The translations under genes were made by a program, and so were the position numbers. Shown piece after piece: positions 1 through 11,117 of a stretch of DNA of 32,771 bases. Each line of letters begins with the position of its first letter. The stretch's first letter is position 1. The notes under the pieces were generated by a model. It was not told the DNA's origin, did not search any database, and saw only the letters and a program-made list of their open reading frames with translations. Source of the stretch: Aureobasidium sp. EXF-3400 (lineage: Eukaryota > Ascomycota > Dothideomycetes > Dothideales > Saccotheciaceae). Location of the stretch: contig SWBL01000449.1 of assembly GCA_024195585.1 (NCBI GenBank), positions 1 to 32,771 of the forward strand, given 5' to 3'.

Positions 1-844
1 AGGAGAGTTGCGGTCGTCGAAAGGCTGGTCACCGAGCCAGTGGGCAAGGGAGTTGACACAGAAGGTGGCCTGCTGGACGAAGAAGATACGGAGGATACCG
101 GCGTAGATGAAGCCACCGAGCCAGTCACCCCAGCCGAGACCGGCAACGAGGGTGGGGAAGAGGAGACCCATGCCGAAGACGACCTTAAGGTAGTTCTTGT
201 GCTGCCAGACGACGACGGCGTCGTCGTTAAGATCGGAGATATCGGTACGGCCAATTCTCTTGGGGTTCTGCTTCATGAGCATCCAGCCGAAGTGAGAGTA
301 GAGAAGACCCTTGCGAACGGAGTAGGGGTCCTTCTCAGTGTCGGTGTAACGGTGGTGAGCACGGTGGTCTCTGGCCCACCATCTGATGGAGCCTTCGACG
401 GCACCGCCACCAACGGCGGCGAGGAAGATCTTGAGAGGGAGAGTGGCCTGGTACGAAGTGTGGGCCCACAGACGATGGTAGCCAGCGGTGATACCGAGAC
501 CGGTAGCGAAGTAGTATGCAATTGCCCAGATGGCGGTGTAGCGGTGGAGAGGAGTCCACCAGGCCTGGATCAGACCCAACATGGGAATGCCGACAATGAG
601 GAAGACATTGAGCCAGTTGACGTGCTTGTACCAGTTGGCCTTGGTCATGGGGGTGTCGGTGATGTGAGGCCTGAGAAATTGTTAGTTTCTAGTCAATTGA
701 ACGCTGACAATCGATATCGACTCACTTCTTGGGGTCGTAGGCCTTGTTACGGTTGGGCTCGTCCTTGGAAGCCATGGGCGAGCGCTTGTCCATGTAGGCA
801 GGGTCGACAGCCATCATGCCAGCGGCGGGCTGGTGGGAAGGCAT
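1..844 (-). CDS. OLE1: Delta-9 acyl-CoA (stearoyl-CoA) desaturase, 3' end outside window
   Basis: The product introduces the delta-9 double bond into stearoyl- and palmitoyl-CoA at the ER membrane. Exons are 844-726 and 670-1; the 55-base intron 671-725 has GTGAGT and CTCAG ends and splits a Lys codon. The 263 visible residues show histidine box 1 (HRLWAH, His105-His110), box 2 (HRAHH, His142/145/146) and the first half of the NSxxH region near the cut end, with hydrophobic segments around residues 60-100. The third box (HNFHH) and the C-terminal cytochrome b5 domain usual in fungal OLE1 proteins would lie beyond position 1. The ATG at 844 is the first in frame and gives the usual short polar N-terminus. 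Upstream is a long gene-poor stretch that must hold the promoter. Identification is certain at family level; the paralogue is not determined. Confidence 0.96.
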
Positions 845-3800
845 GTTGCACGAGTTATCGAAAACTGATGCGGTAAATGCGAGAGCCTCCTTCGAACTAA
901 CGAGTGTCGAGGGGTAGGATTGGTGTGGGTGGAGGGCGCTGGAAGAGAGAAAGGAAAGCAGCGCTGGCAGGTCTCAAGTTTTTGAACCAACGCGAGCTCG
1001 GGGCAAATGTGCCATGGCCTGATAGACGAGGCGAATACTGTGGGGGAACCTACTCGTCCCGATGGCCAGAATTCACCGTCCACCGCTGACTGTTGGGCCA
1101 AACCCCAACCAATTCACGACTATGCTACATTGCATCACCAATGCCACTCCAGTGGGATTGCGCGACTTGATCACTTTGTACCTGCATTAACCTGTCTGCT
1201 CGACTGCTTGATCGCTCCGCTGCTCCGAACATCCTGTCGTTCACACACGGCAGCAACATCAACTCGTTCAACGACAGCAGGAGACCCTGAGGCACTCACA
1301 TTCCACCGCCAGCTGGCCAATTTTCGCCACCAAGACTTTTGACTTTATGCATGGCACGCGAAACACCCGGCCCTCCTTGCCGATCTGCTCACCATTCTAG
1401 AAGAGCTGTGCCCGAAGCCCGCGCGCTAATCCCGAGGTCCATCGTTGCGAACACGTAAAATCAACTCGAGTAGATGCCTCCAGACGCTGTCCGTTTCTCT
1501 TTGCTTCTTCCATGTCTTGTCAATTCATCCGATCGAGTGTCCGACACCTGCTTCTTTTATCCAACTCGAAGCAAATCTCCTTGTCTCCGCGTCGAGACTC
1601 AAGTTTAGATTGCCAACTCTGTCTGAGATCTGGTCGATTTTGGTTGCTGACACTGCCAAGCATCATCTCGTGCGGAGGCTAGCGTCAGTTGAACAAAGGC
1701 GTGTCTCCTCATGCTTTCTTTCCAGCCAGATGCCCGTTGATGACTCCAGACACGCGCGCCATTTGACGTCGATTCGGACCTGCCCCCTTCATCATCGCGC
1801 GTTTTGTGCAGATATGCCTCACTGCCCTCACCCTTCAGGTTCTCTTCGTCGTCATGAATGAGCGCATCAGCCCTGTGTTTTCTCGATCCACCTGTTCCCG
1901 GAAATCGAGGGTCCTTGCGGTTACTCCCGGAATACATGAAACTAAGGTGCGTTCCCAAAGCGGAAGTGGTTGCGAGCCAATGACGGCCGTTTCTATCGAG
2001 CTGCCTTGTTCCACCCGCCGCTGCTATCCATGTCCTATCCCAAGGACTTGTGTCATGCAACCAGAGTTCAACGTACAATTCTCCAATGAATGGTCATGCA
2101 ACCTGCCCAACAACCACGACGTGATGGATTCACGTTGAACAGACTGGTTTCGTATTGGTCACTGATCCTTTCAACAAGAAGCAACCCCTCAAATGCCACG
2201 CTCTTATCAATCAACCCACGCACATCTGTCGTTGGCACTCCTTCAACCCCCATGCATGACGGTCTATCAGCGCTTCCCCATACAAGAATTGACCTGGGGT
2301 GTCTCAATAGCTCTTGAGCATCACCGTAGATGTGATAATGTCAGCAGGTTGTTGCATCTCACCATATCTTCTTTGGCGCCTGGCGCGCGATATCCAGACA
2401 CTCACTCGGACGTTGCTCCGGATTGCTTCCGCTATCTCTCCCTTGTCTGATTATCACATGCAGTACTCGAGTTGACTGTTCAACGTGGTCCTCATTTTCC
2501 GAGTGATGCCTGATGCGTCAGAATCATAGATAACGTGTCTACGTGCCTCCGAGATCAGAGACTCAACAGGTTCTCTCACTTGACGAGGCTCGTTTATGCT
2601 GGTTTCTCTAACGTATCTGGACATGATATTCTGACGCAATCGAGTTGTCCGCTTGTGCCATGCCAGTCTCCATCCTGGATCTTTTTAACGAGCATACAAC
2701 TCTCGCTCACATTACGGCAATAGGCACCAACGTCAGCTCTGCTTGAAGCATGGAGATGTCGAAGCACATCATTGGCAGTTGACTCGATTTCCTCAAGTTC
2801 TATGCCATCTGATATTCACATGACACATTAAACCGCCGCACGCCCAACCTTGGATGGCCTTAACACCACCAAATAGTAGACTGTATGGGAACGCAACAGC
2901 ACACATAACAGCCCTAACATCTCTTTATTGTATCACGAAGTATAGTGATCCGACAACATCTTGAAACTAACTCATCACCCTTATCTCCGTATCGGTTTCT
3001 CCAAATCTGAGTGACGAGAATATATCACATCAGCGCCTATTATGCCGTATCGGCAAGACCACGTTCGTTTATTCACTGTACACTTTCCAAAGAGGAAAGG
3101 GGCGCAAATCTAGCAGCAGTGGCATTGAGTATAAAAAGGCGAGGTCTACGGAGTGCGGCGATGGCGAATTCGAGTACGGCTCCGTCAGATTGGATCGATT
3201 CAACGACGCGATGGAGGCCTACAAAGAGATCTACGATGCAGACGGCAAGCCGGTGCCAGACTTGATTACGTGTTTGCGCTCCGGGAACAACCATAGGAAG
3301 GTGACCAGGTCCACGATTCTGATTTGGAGGTGTGTGATCTCCGTGTCTGCGGTCGCCCTTGGAAAACACTGTACTGTTGACTCTACAGCTACAGTGAGAT
3401 GATCCTCAGCATATATTCAGGGTCGAAACAAGGGCTCCCCGCCTCCTGTTATATCCCAAGGCTATTGTGCATTCTGAAAGGGATATCGATTCTATCCCTG
3501 AAGACATGGACCCGATGCTGCCCCTTGGCCTGACAGGTTGCTAGCTGCACATGATACATACAGCTGGCAGAATCTCTTTGTTGGTAAACCTTGCTTTCTC
3601 ACAAGCGCGATGATGCCGCAATTCTCGGCGCTTGCAAACCTGTCATGGCGGTCCAAACTCTTTTATAGAGGCGGTACAATTTTGGCAGTCTGTTACAACT
3701 TACATCAATCGTGGAGCCACCGCTGAAGCTCGTCTACTACTTTCCACGTACGAATTCCTACATATGGAAGAACTACCACTGATGTCCCTGGCGCTATCAG

Positions 3801-4476
3801 TTCGATTTTATAAACACTGGAAGCTCACAACAGCTTCATGATCATTGAGTGAAAACTAACGCACATCTCACTCTTCTTTCCTCCTTCTTTGCGAGGAAGT
3901 CAGACCTCCCATGGCGTTTATCTAAGATGACGAAATGAGAATACCTGGTCAACTCCACATTGTAATCAACGATAGCGTTCTTCAGCGATCGTGATGTGCA
4001 GTACCAAGACCTCCCTTTCTCTATCACTATTCATGCTGCAGTAACTACCGGTTAACTACTTTTTTCGTAGCCGATATCCATGATGAAACTGTCAGCACAG
4101 ACTTAGAAGCGTGCCCGCAGATCTGGAGTCCAGGACATACTGATGAACAAGAGGTGGAAGCAATTCCCTTAGAGTAGAAGACGGCAAGTAAGATTTCTTG
4201 CAGAGACAGATGTGTGAGTGGCGAGATCATGTTCATAACACTTCAAACTTCTAGACATAAACCAGAAACATCAAGTTAATCCCAGTAAGTTTCATCACAA
4301 GACGACGCTGACTATATCAAAATCTATATCTCAGTAAGAGTATCTTAAGGTGATTATACTCACATCGATTGCAGCGCTTTCTAGAAGAAATAAAGTATAA
4401 GAAGCAGAAGACATGTCTTGAAGGTTGACCTTTTACATCACCAAAAATGCTAGAGATAGAGAACGCATCGCCGGTC
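845..4476. other. Gene-poor region upstream of the desaturase
   Basis: About 3.6 kb without a gene I can support. Open frames here are short, mutually overlapping and lack both recognisable domains and consistent splice sites. The segment just above position 845 must include the desaturase promoter. One stretch, 2971-3402 on the plus strand, stays open for 432 bases and encodes a charged segment around DRFNDAMEAYKEIYDADGK that reads like real protein, but it has no good start and ends in a less protein-like tail; it could be an exon or a relic. No tRNA, transposase or terminal repeats were seen. Confidence 0.6.
1432..1437. promoter_or_regulatory. CCGAGG, possible fatty-acid-response (FarA/FarB-type) site
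   Basis: A single CCGAGG (reverse complement CCTCGG) lies about 590 bases upstream of the desaturase start. This six-base core is known as the target of the FarA/FarB zinc-cluster regulators of fatty-acid genes in Aspergillus. The position fits a lipid-responsive promoter, but a six-base match occurs often by chance and I saw only one copy. Confidence 0.2.
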
Positions 4477-4803
4477 TTACCGGTGAGCGAAAGGAGACGT
4501 GTTTCCAGCGTAAGAGTGACTCAGAGACCAATCCAGATACACCATAGAAGGAAAGTGACCAGGTCTATGATCCAAATGATGTGATCTCTGATTATCAACA
4601 CAAATGTGAAATAGGTACACATCACAATGTTTACAGCAAGGTCCGCAGGGAGGAGGGGATACTGTATCGGATCCACAGACCGCCTTGTCTATTCCTCCTT
4701 GATGGCACTGGATATAGGGGGCACAGCAAGCACACCAAAGCCATGGAGCCGAGGCGAGGAGAACAGGAATAGCCAAGATGTAGAGCCTGATGTTGGAGAA
4801 CAT
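4477..4803 (-). CDS. Candidate small secreted cysteine-rich protein (unverified)
   Basis: A single-exon frame of 108 residues starting at an ATG at 4803. The first ~23 residues form a signal-peptide-like start (MFSNIRLYILAIPVLLASAP). It is followed by ten cysteines between residues 24 and 68, including CACC and CGPCCKHC patterns; the rest, to residue 108, is polar, His/Ser-rich and cysteine-free. This is the composition of fungal small secreted effector-like proteins, and a gene-poor setting is common for them. Against it: I recognise no family, a TATAAAA at about 4823-4829 sits too near the ATG for a normal leader, and another frame of the same strand encodes a long hydrophobic stretch (about 4510-4640), so the true structure may be spliced or decayed. 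No function is claimed. Confidence 0.3.
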   Translation of the reverse strand: MFSNIRLYILAIPVLLASAPWLWCACCAPYIQCHQGGIDKAVCGSDTVSPPPCGPCCKHCDVYLFHICVDNQRSHHLDHRPGHFPSMVYLDWSLSHSYAGNTSPFAHR

Positions 4804-5039
4804 CAAGCGGTCTGTGAGTGTGTTTTATAGGGAGTCCAGTTGCTGACGAGTAGGTCGGTTGAGCCTTCCGTTCTGGAGCAGGTTTCTGACAAAACAGGCT
4901 TTGGAGAAATCACTGTAGATTTTGGCAGCTTGTAGTATCAAAGTGGAAAAAAGTCAATCATGAGGTTATGAAGATAGTGTCTGATTTCTGTTCATCATAC
5001 CTATCGCATAGCTAACATGTCTTCTTCGCTGCCCAACTC
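4804..5039. other. Short spacer downstream of lactate dehydrogenase
   Basis: No gene is seen. The part next to position 5039 is expected to be the 3' untranslated region of the minus-strand lactate dehydrogenase gene. A TATAAAA (read on the minus strand) lies at about 4823-4829. Confidence 0.5.
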
Positions 5040-6097
5040 TTACTCCTTAGACTGCTCCTTCTCAGCATCCTCAATAATCTCTCTCATGCTCTTCGCACTC
5101 TCCTCAAGCGCCTTCTGCTCGCTCTTACTCAACTTCAACGGGATCTGTCTAACAATTCCCTTTCTGCCAATGACCACAGGCATCGAGATACAAACCTTCA
5201 TGTCGTCTTGATAATGACTGAGAGGTCTGATATTGCACTCATCAAACAGAATCGACTTGCAGATGGAAGAAGTCACACCACCGATACCATAGGCGGTGGC
5301 GCCCTTGTGTTCGGCAATGGCGGCTGCTTTCTTCTTTGTGTCTTCTGCGATGGAGTTCTTGTCGAAAGTGGTATCTGGAAGAGCGGTTTCGAGAGGGATA
5401 CCGCCGACTGATGCGTGAGACCATGCGACCTGTTGCAAAGTCAGTGACAAGTTGTGGAAGAGATGTTGGTTCGAAGTGAGGCTTACCATTTGTGAATCAC
5501 CGTGCTCGCCCAACACATATGCGTCAATGGAGCTAGCCGCAACACCACATTTCTCGGACAAAATACCACGCAGACGTGCACTGTCGAGGAAGGTACCGCT
5601 ACCAATCACTTGCTCCTTAGGAAGACCGGAAAACTTTTGAGCAAAGTAAGTCAGGATGTCCACGGGGTTTGTGACCAAGACGATGATAGTGTCCTCGCGG
5701 AAGGGCTTCATGTCCTCGATTGCTGAGCCCAGAATCTTGAGGTTACGACCAACAAGGTCGGTTCGGCTCTCTCCTATAATAGGATCAGTACATAATCTGA
5801 TTCATGGCAGAGTAATAATGTCAATTTACCCTTCTTCTGTGCTGCTCCTGCAGTGATGACGACGATATCGCACTGTCCAGCTTCCTTGTGTGTGCCGGCG
5901 CGAACCAGAGTACTCGTATCGCCGTGGAAAGTAGCATCAGAAAGATCTTGCACTTGAGCATCACGGACTTCCTCCTTAGGGTCAATGAGCAAAATCTCTC
6001 CAGCAACAGGGTTCAAGATGAGCGAGTAGGCGATGGTGGATCCAACCTCGCCAGAACCGAGGATGGCAATTCTCGAAGTCATTGACTTTTGCGACAT
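5040..6097 (-). CDS. L-lactate dehydrogenase (NAD-dependent)
   Basis: The enzyme interconverts pyruvate and L-lactate with NADH. Exons are 6097-5830, 5773-5487 and 5429-5040 (314 residues). Introns are 5774-5829 (56 bases, branch-like CTGAT) and 5430-5486 (57 bases). Motifs in order: nucleotide-binding GSGEVG (14-19), AAQKKGESR with Gln at the substrate-specificity position (an Arg there would indicate malate dehydrogenase), TNPVD (124-128), DSAR with the substrate-binding Arg, and GEHGDS with the catalytic His180. The start at 6097 has A at -3 and matches the normal family N-terminus. An in-frame ATG at 6298 would add 67 residues rich in Ser, Arg and Thr and poor in acidic residues, resembling a mitochondrial presequence, but its context (T at -3) is poor. 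The second intron is in frame and stop-free, directly after the catalytic motif. Confidence 0.95.
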
Positions 6098-6774
6098 CGT
6101 TCTGATTGATTGCAGGTAAGTTGTAGATCTGAGTCTCAAAGATGGCTTCTGCTGGGTGTTTGAGAAGCTGCTGGTAGGGGAGTTGAAGTGGTAGCTGGAG
6201 GTTATGAAGGTTGCTTTGGAGATGTGAGGTACTCTTGCAGGAAGAGAAGAGGTCAGGGCAGGACGGAGGAGACCACTGGATCGAGAAGCTAGCGTCATTG
6301 AATCGTGTTCAACAGAATTGGGGAGAAGTTGTCCTTGAGAAACGTGTTGTGGATGTTGTTGAAAAGCAAGGTAGTGACGACATAGGTGATCAGGGTGTTC
6401 CAAACAGAGCTCGTCTCATACAGATTCTCAACAGAAGCCTTCTTTCCTTACCAACCAAGATCGATTCTACAGCAATGTCTTCCCATGCGTATAAAAGTTC
6501 TGTTGACGTCCATTAGCACTACTAGAAGGACACTCTGCCAAAGGATCATGCCGCACAGGGTTGACTTTATATCTTCGTCGAGGAAGCATTGTCATGTCGG
6601 AAAGCTCGGTACAGGACGATGCACAGAATTCAGAATAGTTTGAAGTAAAAGCATTGATTCGTAATGTTCTTGACCCCGGGATATCATTGTTTTGTGCGTG
6701 GGGTCAGATCATGAACAAGCAGTATATTAAATAGTAAATTTTGACCGCATGGAATATGGTCGTCATGTTCCGTT
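6098..6774. other. Spacer: lactate dehydrogenase leader/promoter and 3' region of the rhodopsin-fold gene
   Basis: No separate gene is seen. Positions 6098-6298 are open in frame with lactate dehydrogenase and may be an alternative N-terminus. The part beyond should hold its promoter and, near 6774, the 3' untranslated region of the upstream minus-strand gene. Confidence 0.5.
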
Positions 6775-8055
6775 TTATCTCGGTACACCGATGCTGTTCC
6801 ATGTGCCCTGCGCGATTGATCCTGTTTCCTCATCGCGACGAGTTGTACGGATGTCGTACGAGGTCTCTACACGTACGCCATCTTCAACATCGTACTGGCT
6901 GTGGTTAGTGGTTGTTTGAACCATCTTTTCAGTCGAATGGTTGCTCTCGATGTCAAAGGAGTCTGACTGCGGAGTCCTACTGCTGAGTTCGTACTCATTG
7001 ACTCTTCCGGACTTGTCGACTTCGCTATCGAGTTTGGTACCCTTGTACGACCTGCCGGGGCCTGAATTTAGGTTGCGGCCACCTCTGCTATATCCCGATC
7101 CTCTGCCAGAAGCGTTTGGGTCGTATGGGCCTGGTCGCCAGAATGCTCTGCTGAGAACGGGACGAAGGATAGGTACGTTGATGGTGAAGATACCAATGAA
7201 GGTCTCGCGGACACCCCATCCATTAATATTTGCGGCAGAGGGGGCTGCGTCGAGAGAAAGAACAACACGAATGATAGCGGCAACGATGACAAATAGACCT
7301 GACGAGAGGACGACACCAATGGTGATTTTCTTCTTCAGAGGCATCTTCAGTTGCCAGAGCATAGGTATCGGAACCATAAGAATTGCAGCGTCGGTCAGGA
7401 TGTTGGGGATGGCGACAGCAAGGAAGTTTTGTGGTCTGAAAGCACACTTCCATGGGGGTGCAGGTGAGACTTGCCAATTCATTTGTGTACTGAGATGATG
7501 TTAAACACGGATCTCAAGCTGTAGACCTGGGGAGACTTACGGGAAGCAGCCAAAAATGAGCACAAACCAGACAATGATGTAGCTGAGGGTGGTGAAGAAG
7601 AAGAGATACTTGATCAACTTATTGTGGAAGGATCCCAGCGTCAAGCGCTTGTAGAAGAAGAGCATGGCGAACTTCATGCACCAAATGAGTGATGCGTAAC
7701 CACACCAGGCTACGTATTCCAGCTTGGAACCATAGACTACGCGATCAATGTCCGCTTGTGTTGCTGTCTCGAGCCATTTCGGGGTAACTATTGAGCTCTC
7801 GCCAGTGTGGTGAATGATGTGTACAGTAACAGCATCGGATGTGTTGAAGATCATGACACCGAGACAGAAAAGATCGTCCCAGTAAAGACCCTTGATACCG
7901 ACAGTTCGTAGTCGGGTTGCATAACGAGCCAGTAGGATGAACATAGAGACGGCATATAAAGCCTGCAGTAAAGCCGAATTAGCATGGCTCATGTGTTGGT
8001 GGGCTGTTGAGTCAGTTCTTACCCAGACTTCCTGCAAGATGGGATCGAGGGCCAT
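6775..8055 (-). CDS. Fungal rhodopsin-fold integral membrane protein (7-TM), copy A
   Basis: A predicted plasma-membrane protein of 389 residues in the large fungal family of seven-helix, rhodopsin-like proteins whose ligands are mostly unknown (PTH11-like relatives). Exons are 8055-8023, 7962-7541 and 7489-6775. The first intron (7963-8022, 60 bases) is in frame without stops but has good GTAAGA and TGCAG ends; the second (7490-7540, 51 bases) is GTAAGT...CTCAG. Landmarks: an early helix followed by a GLYWDD motif, a mid-protein FGC-P...W...P..P..KC segment typical of the family, and a later PNILTDAAILMVPIPMLWQL helix. The last ~120 residues are a cytosolic tail rich in Gly, Arg and Ser. It does not carry the retinal-binding lysine context of microbial opsins as far as I can see. 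The family call is firm, the function unknown. Confidence 0.9.
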
Positions 8056-9827
8056 GGTGATAGATTCCACCCTAAGGGGAGTGCAAAAGAGGCTTCCAAG
8101 AGTTGCGGTATCGAGTCCAGTGGACGATTGGAAGCCTACAGCTTTCCCACGGAGTCAAAGAGAGAACACAACAAGAAGGATGAATTCGAAACGAAAGGGC
8201 CAAGATACAATGCAAGGGCTCCAGCTGTAGTTAAAGTGAAAAGGTATGACGCTAACCGACGGGTGTGCGGTAGCATCAGCTGTGGAGTTAAACTTCGCAA
8301 TGCCACGAGTCTGTTAAAACTTAAGGCGATAATCGGGTCAACTTTAGACCTGAAACGGCTGGGTATTGCCCGTTTGACTTTCGAAGGCGAGATCTGTCAG
8401 CTCTCCTCTTCCAGAAGACAGACGGGATCAAGAATGACTCGCGATTCAAAACAAAAAAAGCCATCTCGATCCTTCCGGGTCGTTTCCACTCATCCACGTG
8501 GAGGGTGAACAGTGGGAGCATCCATACAAGGGTGTAGTCGCAAGAGTCCATCGGTATACCAAAGCACAAACTTCAGCCTTACTCCGTACACGAGGAGCGA
8601 TCAGGCGTGCACAGCGGATAGATTAAATCTCAATTACCGAGTCCTTGGTTGTTAGCGATCGTGGGGTCCTGATTGGACATTTTCAGTCGTGAATCTCGGA
8701 TCGTGTGGGACAAAATTCGGAACGAGACACGGATGGCTGCAAGATTGGCTGTCAAATGGCAAGACGGCCATCTCAGAGACTCAGAGTCAGACCGCTGGGC
8801 GGACGATTAGGGTTCACAGAAGGCGTGCCCAGAAGAGCAAGTGCAAGGAGAAACGAAGATCCGTCCTCGACCGTTGCTGGTGTAATCTTGGCGGGTCAGC
8901 GGCAAGAAGCAGAAAAGGCTCCAGCCAACTGGATCTACGCCTACTATTACTCGCACTATCAATCGACGGATAGACGAACATAAGACAATATAAGCTGGAC
9001 AAGGCTGACTGTTGTAGGCTGGTAGGGCTGCATATGCCTAGTTTGACAACAGTGACGGCACGTAACGGAGACGTTCGGCGGCAGTCCATAAAGCTCGTTT
9101 TGTGGACGAATACGGCAGCATCGGATTCGCGACTGGCAGTCGCCATCCCTCGGGAGTTGATCTGCTGTCGACCCGGTACTTCTTTGCCCTGGGTTTACAA
9201 GTGGAGCCGCCGCTCAACTTTGTGCTGTGATCGATTATGGAGGACGAGTCATGCAAGGGTTCTCGCATTTGACATCGGTCAACTCTCGTCTACTGCACGT
9301 TTGTAGAGCAATCCAGGTTCGTCCTCAATGGACCATCCATAATATTAGCCCTCTTCGCTCTAGACTGGGGTCAGATGGAGTCCTCGTTCTAACCCTCGGA
9401 CACTCAGGCAGAGCGACACTTCAACGACGGGGTGTCTTAACTCGAGTCCAAGTCGTACGGGCGGGAACGATGCCTTAGTGTGAAGAAGTACAGCAAATCT
9501 TCCCAATAGGTGAGGACTATCACAAGTAGGTTGACCATGACTCTCGAGGCTCACCTTCAGTCTCCGCGGCTGCAAGAATCAGATACTCTACATGATCAGT
9601 CATCGATGATTAGATTATGAGAGAGCGTATTCAAATACCGAGTCATATGGGTCCGAAGTGACGGCTCTCTAGTGAGATTGATATCAGAATCTTGGCGAGT
9701 GACTGCGGGGGAAGGTGGAGATCATTCCGAGCATCAAGATTGCAGAGCTAGCAAGGCTGCTCGACTGATGCTGTGCCCATTTCGAGCTGCAGACTTGCAG
9801 TAGACGTGTATCTCCCTACCAACAAAC
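8056..9827. other. 1.8 kb spacer between divergent genes
   Basis: It separates the minus-strand rhodopsin-fold gene from the plus-strand cyclophilin and must hold both promoters. Several short open frames on both strands overlap each other, lack ATG starts or known domains, and have no convincing splice sites. I see no tRNA, repeat or mobile element. Confidence 0.55.
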
Positions 9828-11061
9828 ATGGCCGCGCCCAATCGTCCCCGCGTCTTCCTCGAGATCAGCATCGGCAACGAACTTGCAGGTCGCTTGACCA
9901 TCGAGCTCTTTGCTGACCAGACTCCAAAGACATGTGAAAAGTGCGACTCACTCTTCAACTTTTGCTGTATAGGCTTGCGCTGACCCTGTTACCAGCTTCC
10001 GTGCTCTATGCGTTGGCTCGCAGCCAGAACTCAACTATGCGCTTAGTCCCTTCCACCGCATCATCGACGACTTCATGGTCCAAGGCGGAGACATAACCCG
10101 CGGCGACGGTACAGGCGGCGACAGCATCTACGGCGGCGACTTTGAAGATGAGAACCTAGGCTGGCGCGACATGGACGCTGCAGGCTTGGTGTGCATGGCC
10201 AACCGTGGAAAGGCCACCAACAGCAGTCAATTCTTCATCACCCTCGACGAGTGCCCGCATCTTAATAACAAACACACAATCTTCGGACGCTTGGTTGGTG
10301 GAGAAGACACACTCGCTCGCATGGCCAAGGTCCAGGTCGACAAGGACGACAAACCCCTCGAACCCGTCTTGATCGCACGTTGTGGAGAGCTGGAGCGCAG
10401 GAAGAAGGCACCCGCCGCATCACCCGAACCTGCCAGCAAAGACAGAGGCCGAAAGAACAGACGTGGAAGCTCTGCAACACCTTCTCGCTCTCCGTCCCCA
10501 CGACCCACAAGAAGTCAGCCCGTACGAAGACAAAGCGACCACATAATCGACGAGAATCTACGCGGCAGAGTACGTGCAAGATCCGATGACGAAGACGCAG
10601 AGTCGTCTGCAAAAGAACGTGCCATCGAGTCAGATTCGCAGAGTCCGGACAGCAGGTACAAGCGCAAACGCAGCCCTAGTCCGTCGCGAGGATTCGAGAG
10701 AAAGAAGGTCAGTCGCGAATCAAGCCGAAGTCCGGTAGACTCGCGTCGGAGGAGAAGAAGCCTGCCAAATCAATACTACGATCATGATGCACCGACTCGA
10801 TCAAATGATAGTGATCGCAGACGAACCAGGGAGAACGACCGGTACAGGCCTGGCAACGGCAACAGACAGCATGACAGAGACGATGGAAGAAGAGGAGGAA
10901 GAGGAGGAAGGAATTCATACCGTCCGCCGCATAGACAAGAAGAAGGACGTCTGGGCGGAGACACATACGGCAGCGCAGGCGCAGGAGCAAACGAAGAGAG
11001 CACCGTCAAGTTCAAAGGCAGAGGCCACATGAAGTTCAGGGAACCCGATAGGCGCTGGTAA
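9828..11061 (+). CDS. Cyclophilin-type peptidyl-prolyl isomerase with Arg/Ser-rich tail
   Basis: Exons are 9828-9940 and 9996-11061 (392 residues); the 55-base intron has GTGCGA, a GCTGAC branch site and CCAG. Residues 8-175 form a cyclophilin domain: FHRII with catalytic Arg59, FMVQGGD (64-70), MANRGKATNSSQFFIT (105-120) and HTIFGRL. At the position of Trp121 of human cyclophilin A there is a histidine (His126), which in known cases goes with weak cyclosporin A binding. From about residue 180 the protein is charged and rich in RS, SP and RR dipeptides, then Arg/Gly-rich, as in SR-cyclophilins (PPIG-like) that associate with splicing factors in the nucleus. A nuclear, splicing-associated role is inferred from the tail. 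It converges on the next gene with only 56 bases between the stop codons. Confidence 0.93.
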
Positions 11062-11117
11062 ATCATCATGAATCATGAGAAATGAAAACACCAATGTACC
11101 AATACTGCTTGCCCTTT

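Noticed and set aside
200..235. GACGACGACGGCGTCGTCGT imperfect palindrome
   Set aside because: It is codon repetition for Asp-Asp-Ala-Val-Val in the desaturase rather than a regulatory palindrome.
40..876. 278-residue open frame on the plus strand
   Set aside because: It is antisense to the desaturase exons; the minus strand carries the histidine boxes and a proper intron.
1605..2078. 157-residue minus-strand frame upstream of the desaturase
   Set aside because: No recognisable domain or plausible splice context, and overlapping frames on the other strand are equally long; probably chance.
3285..4600. Short similarity between ~3290-3340 and ~4548-4600 (shared GTGACCAGGTC core)
   Set aside because: The match does not extend beyond about 50 bases with gaps, and an 11-base identity is expected by chance in this length.
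5774..5829. Apparent frame problem at LDH intron 1
   Set aside because: On recounting, the exon ends with one G before the GT, and the GA of the next exon completes the Gly codon; the splice is normal.
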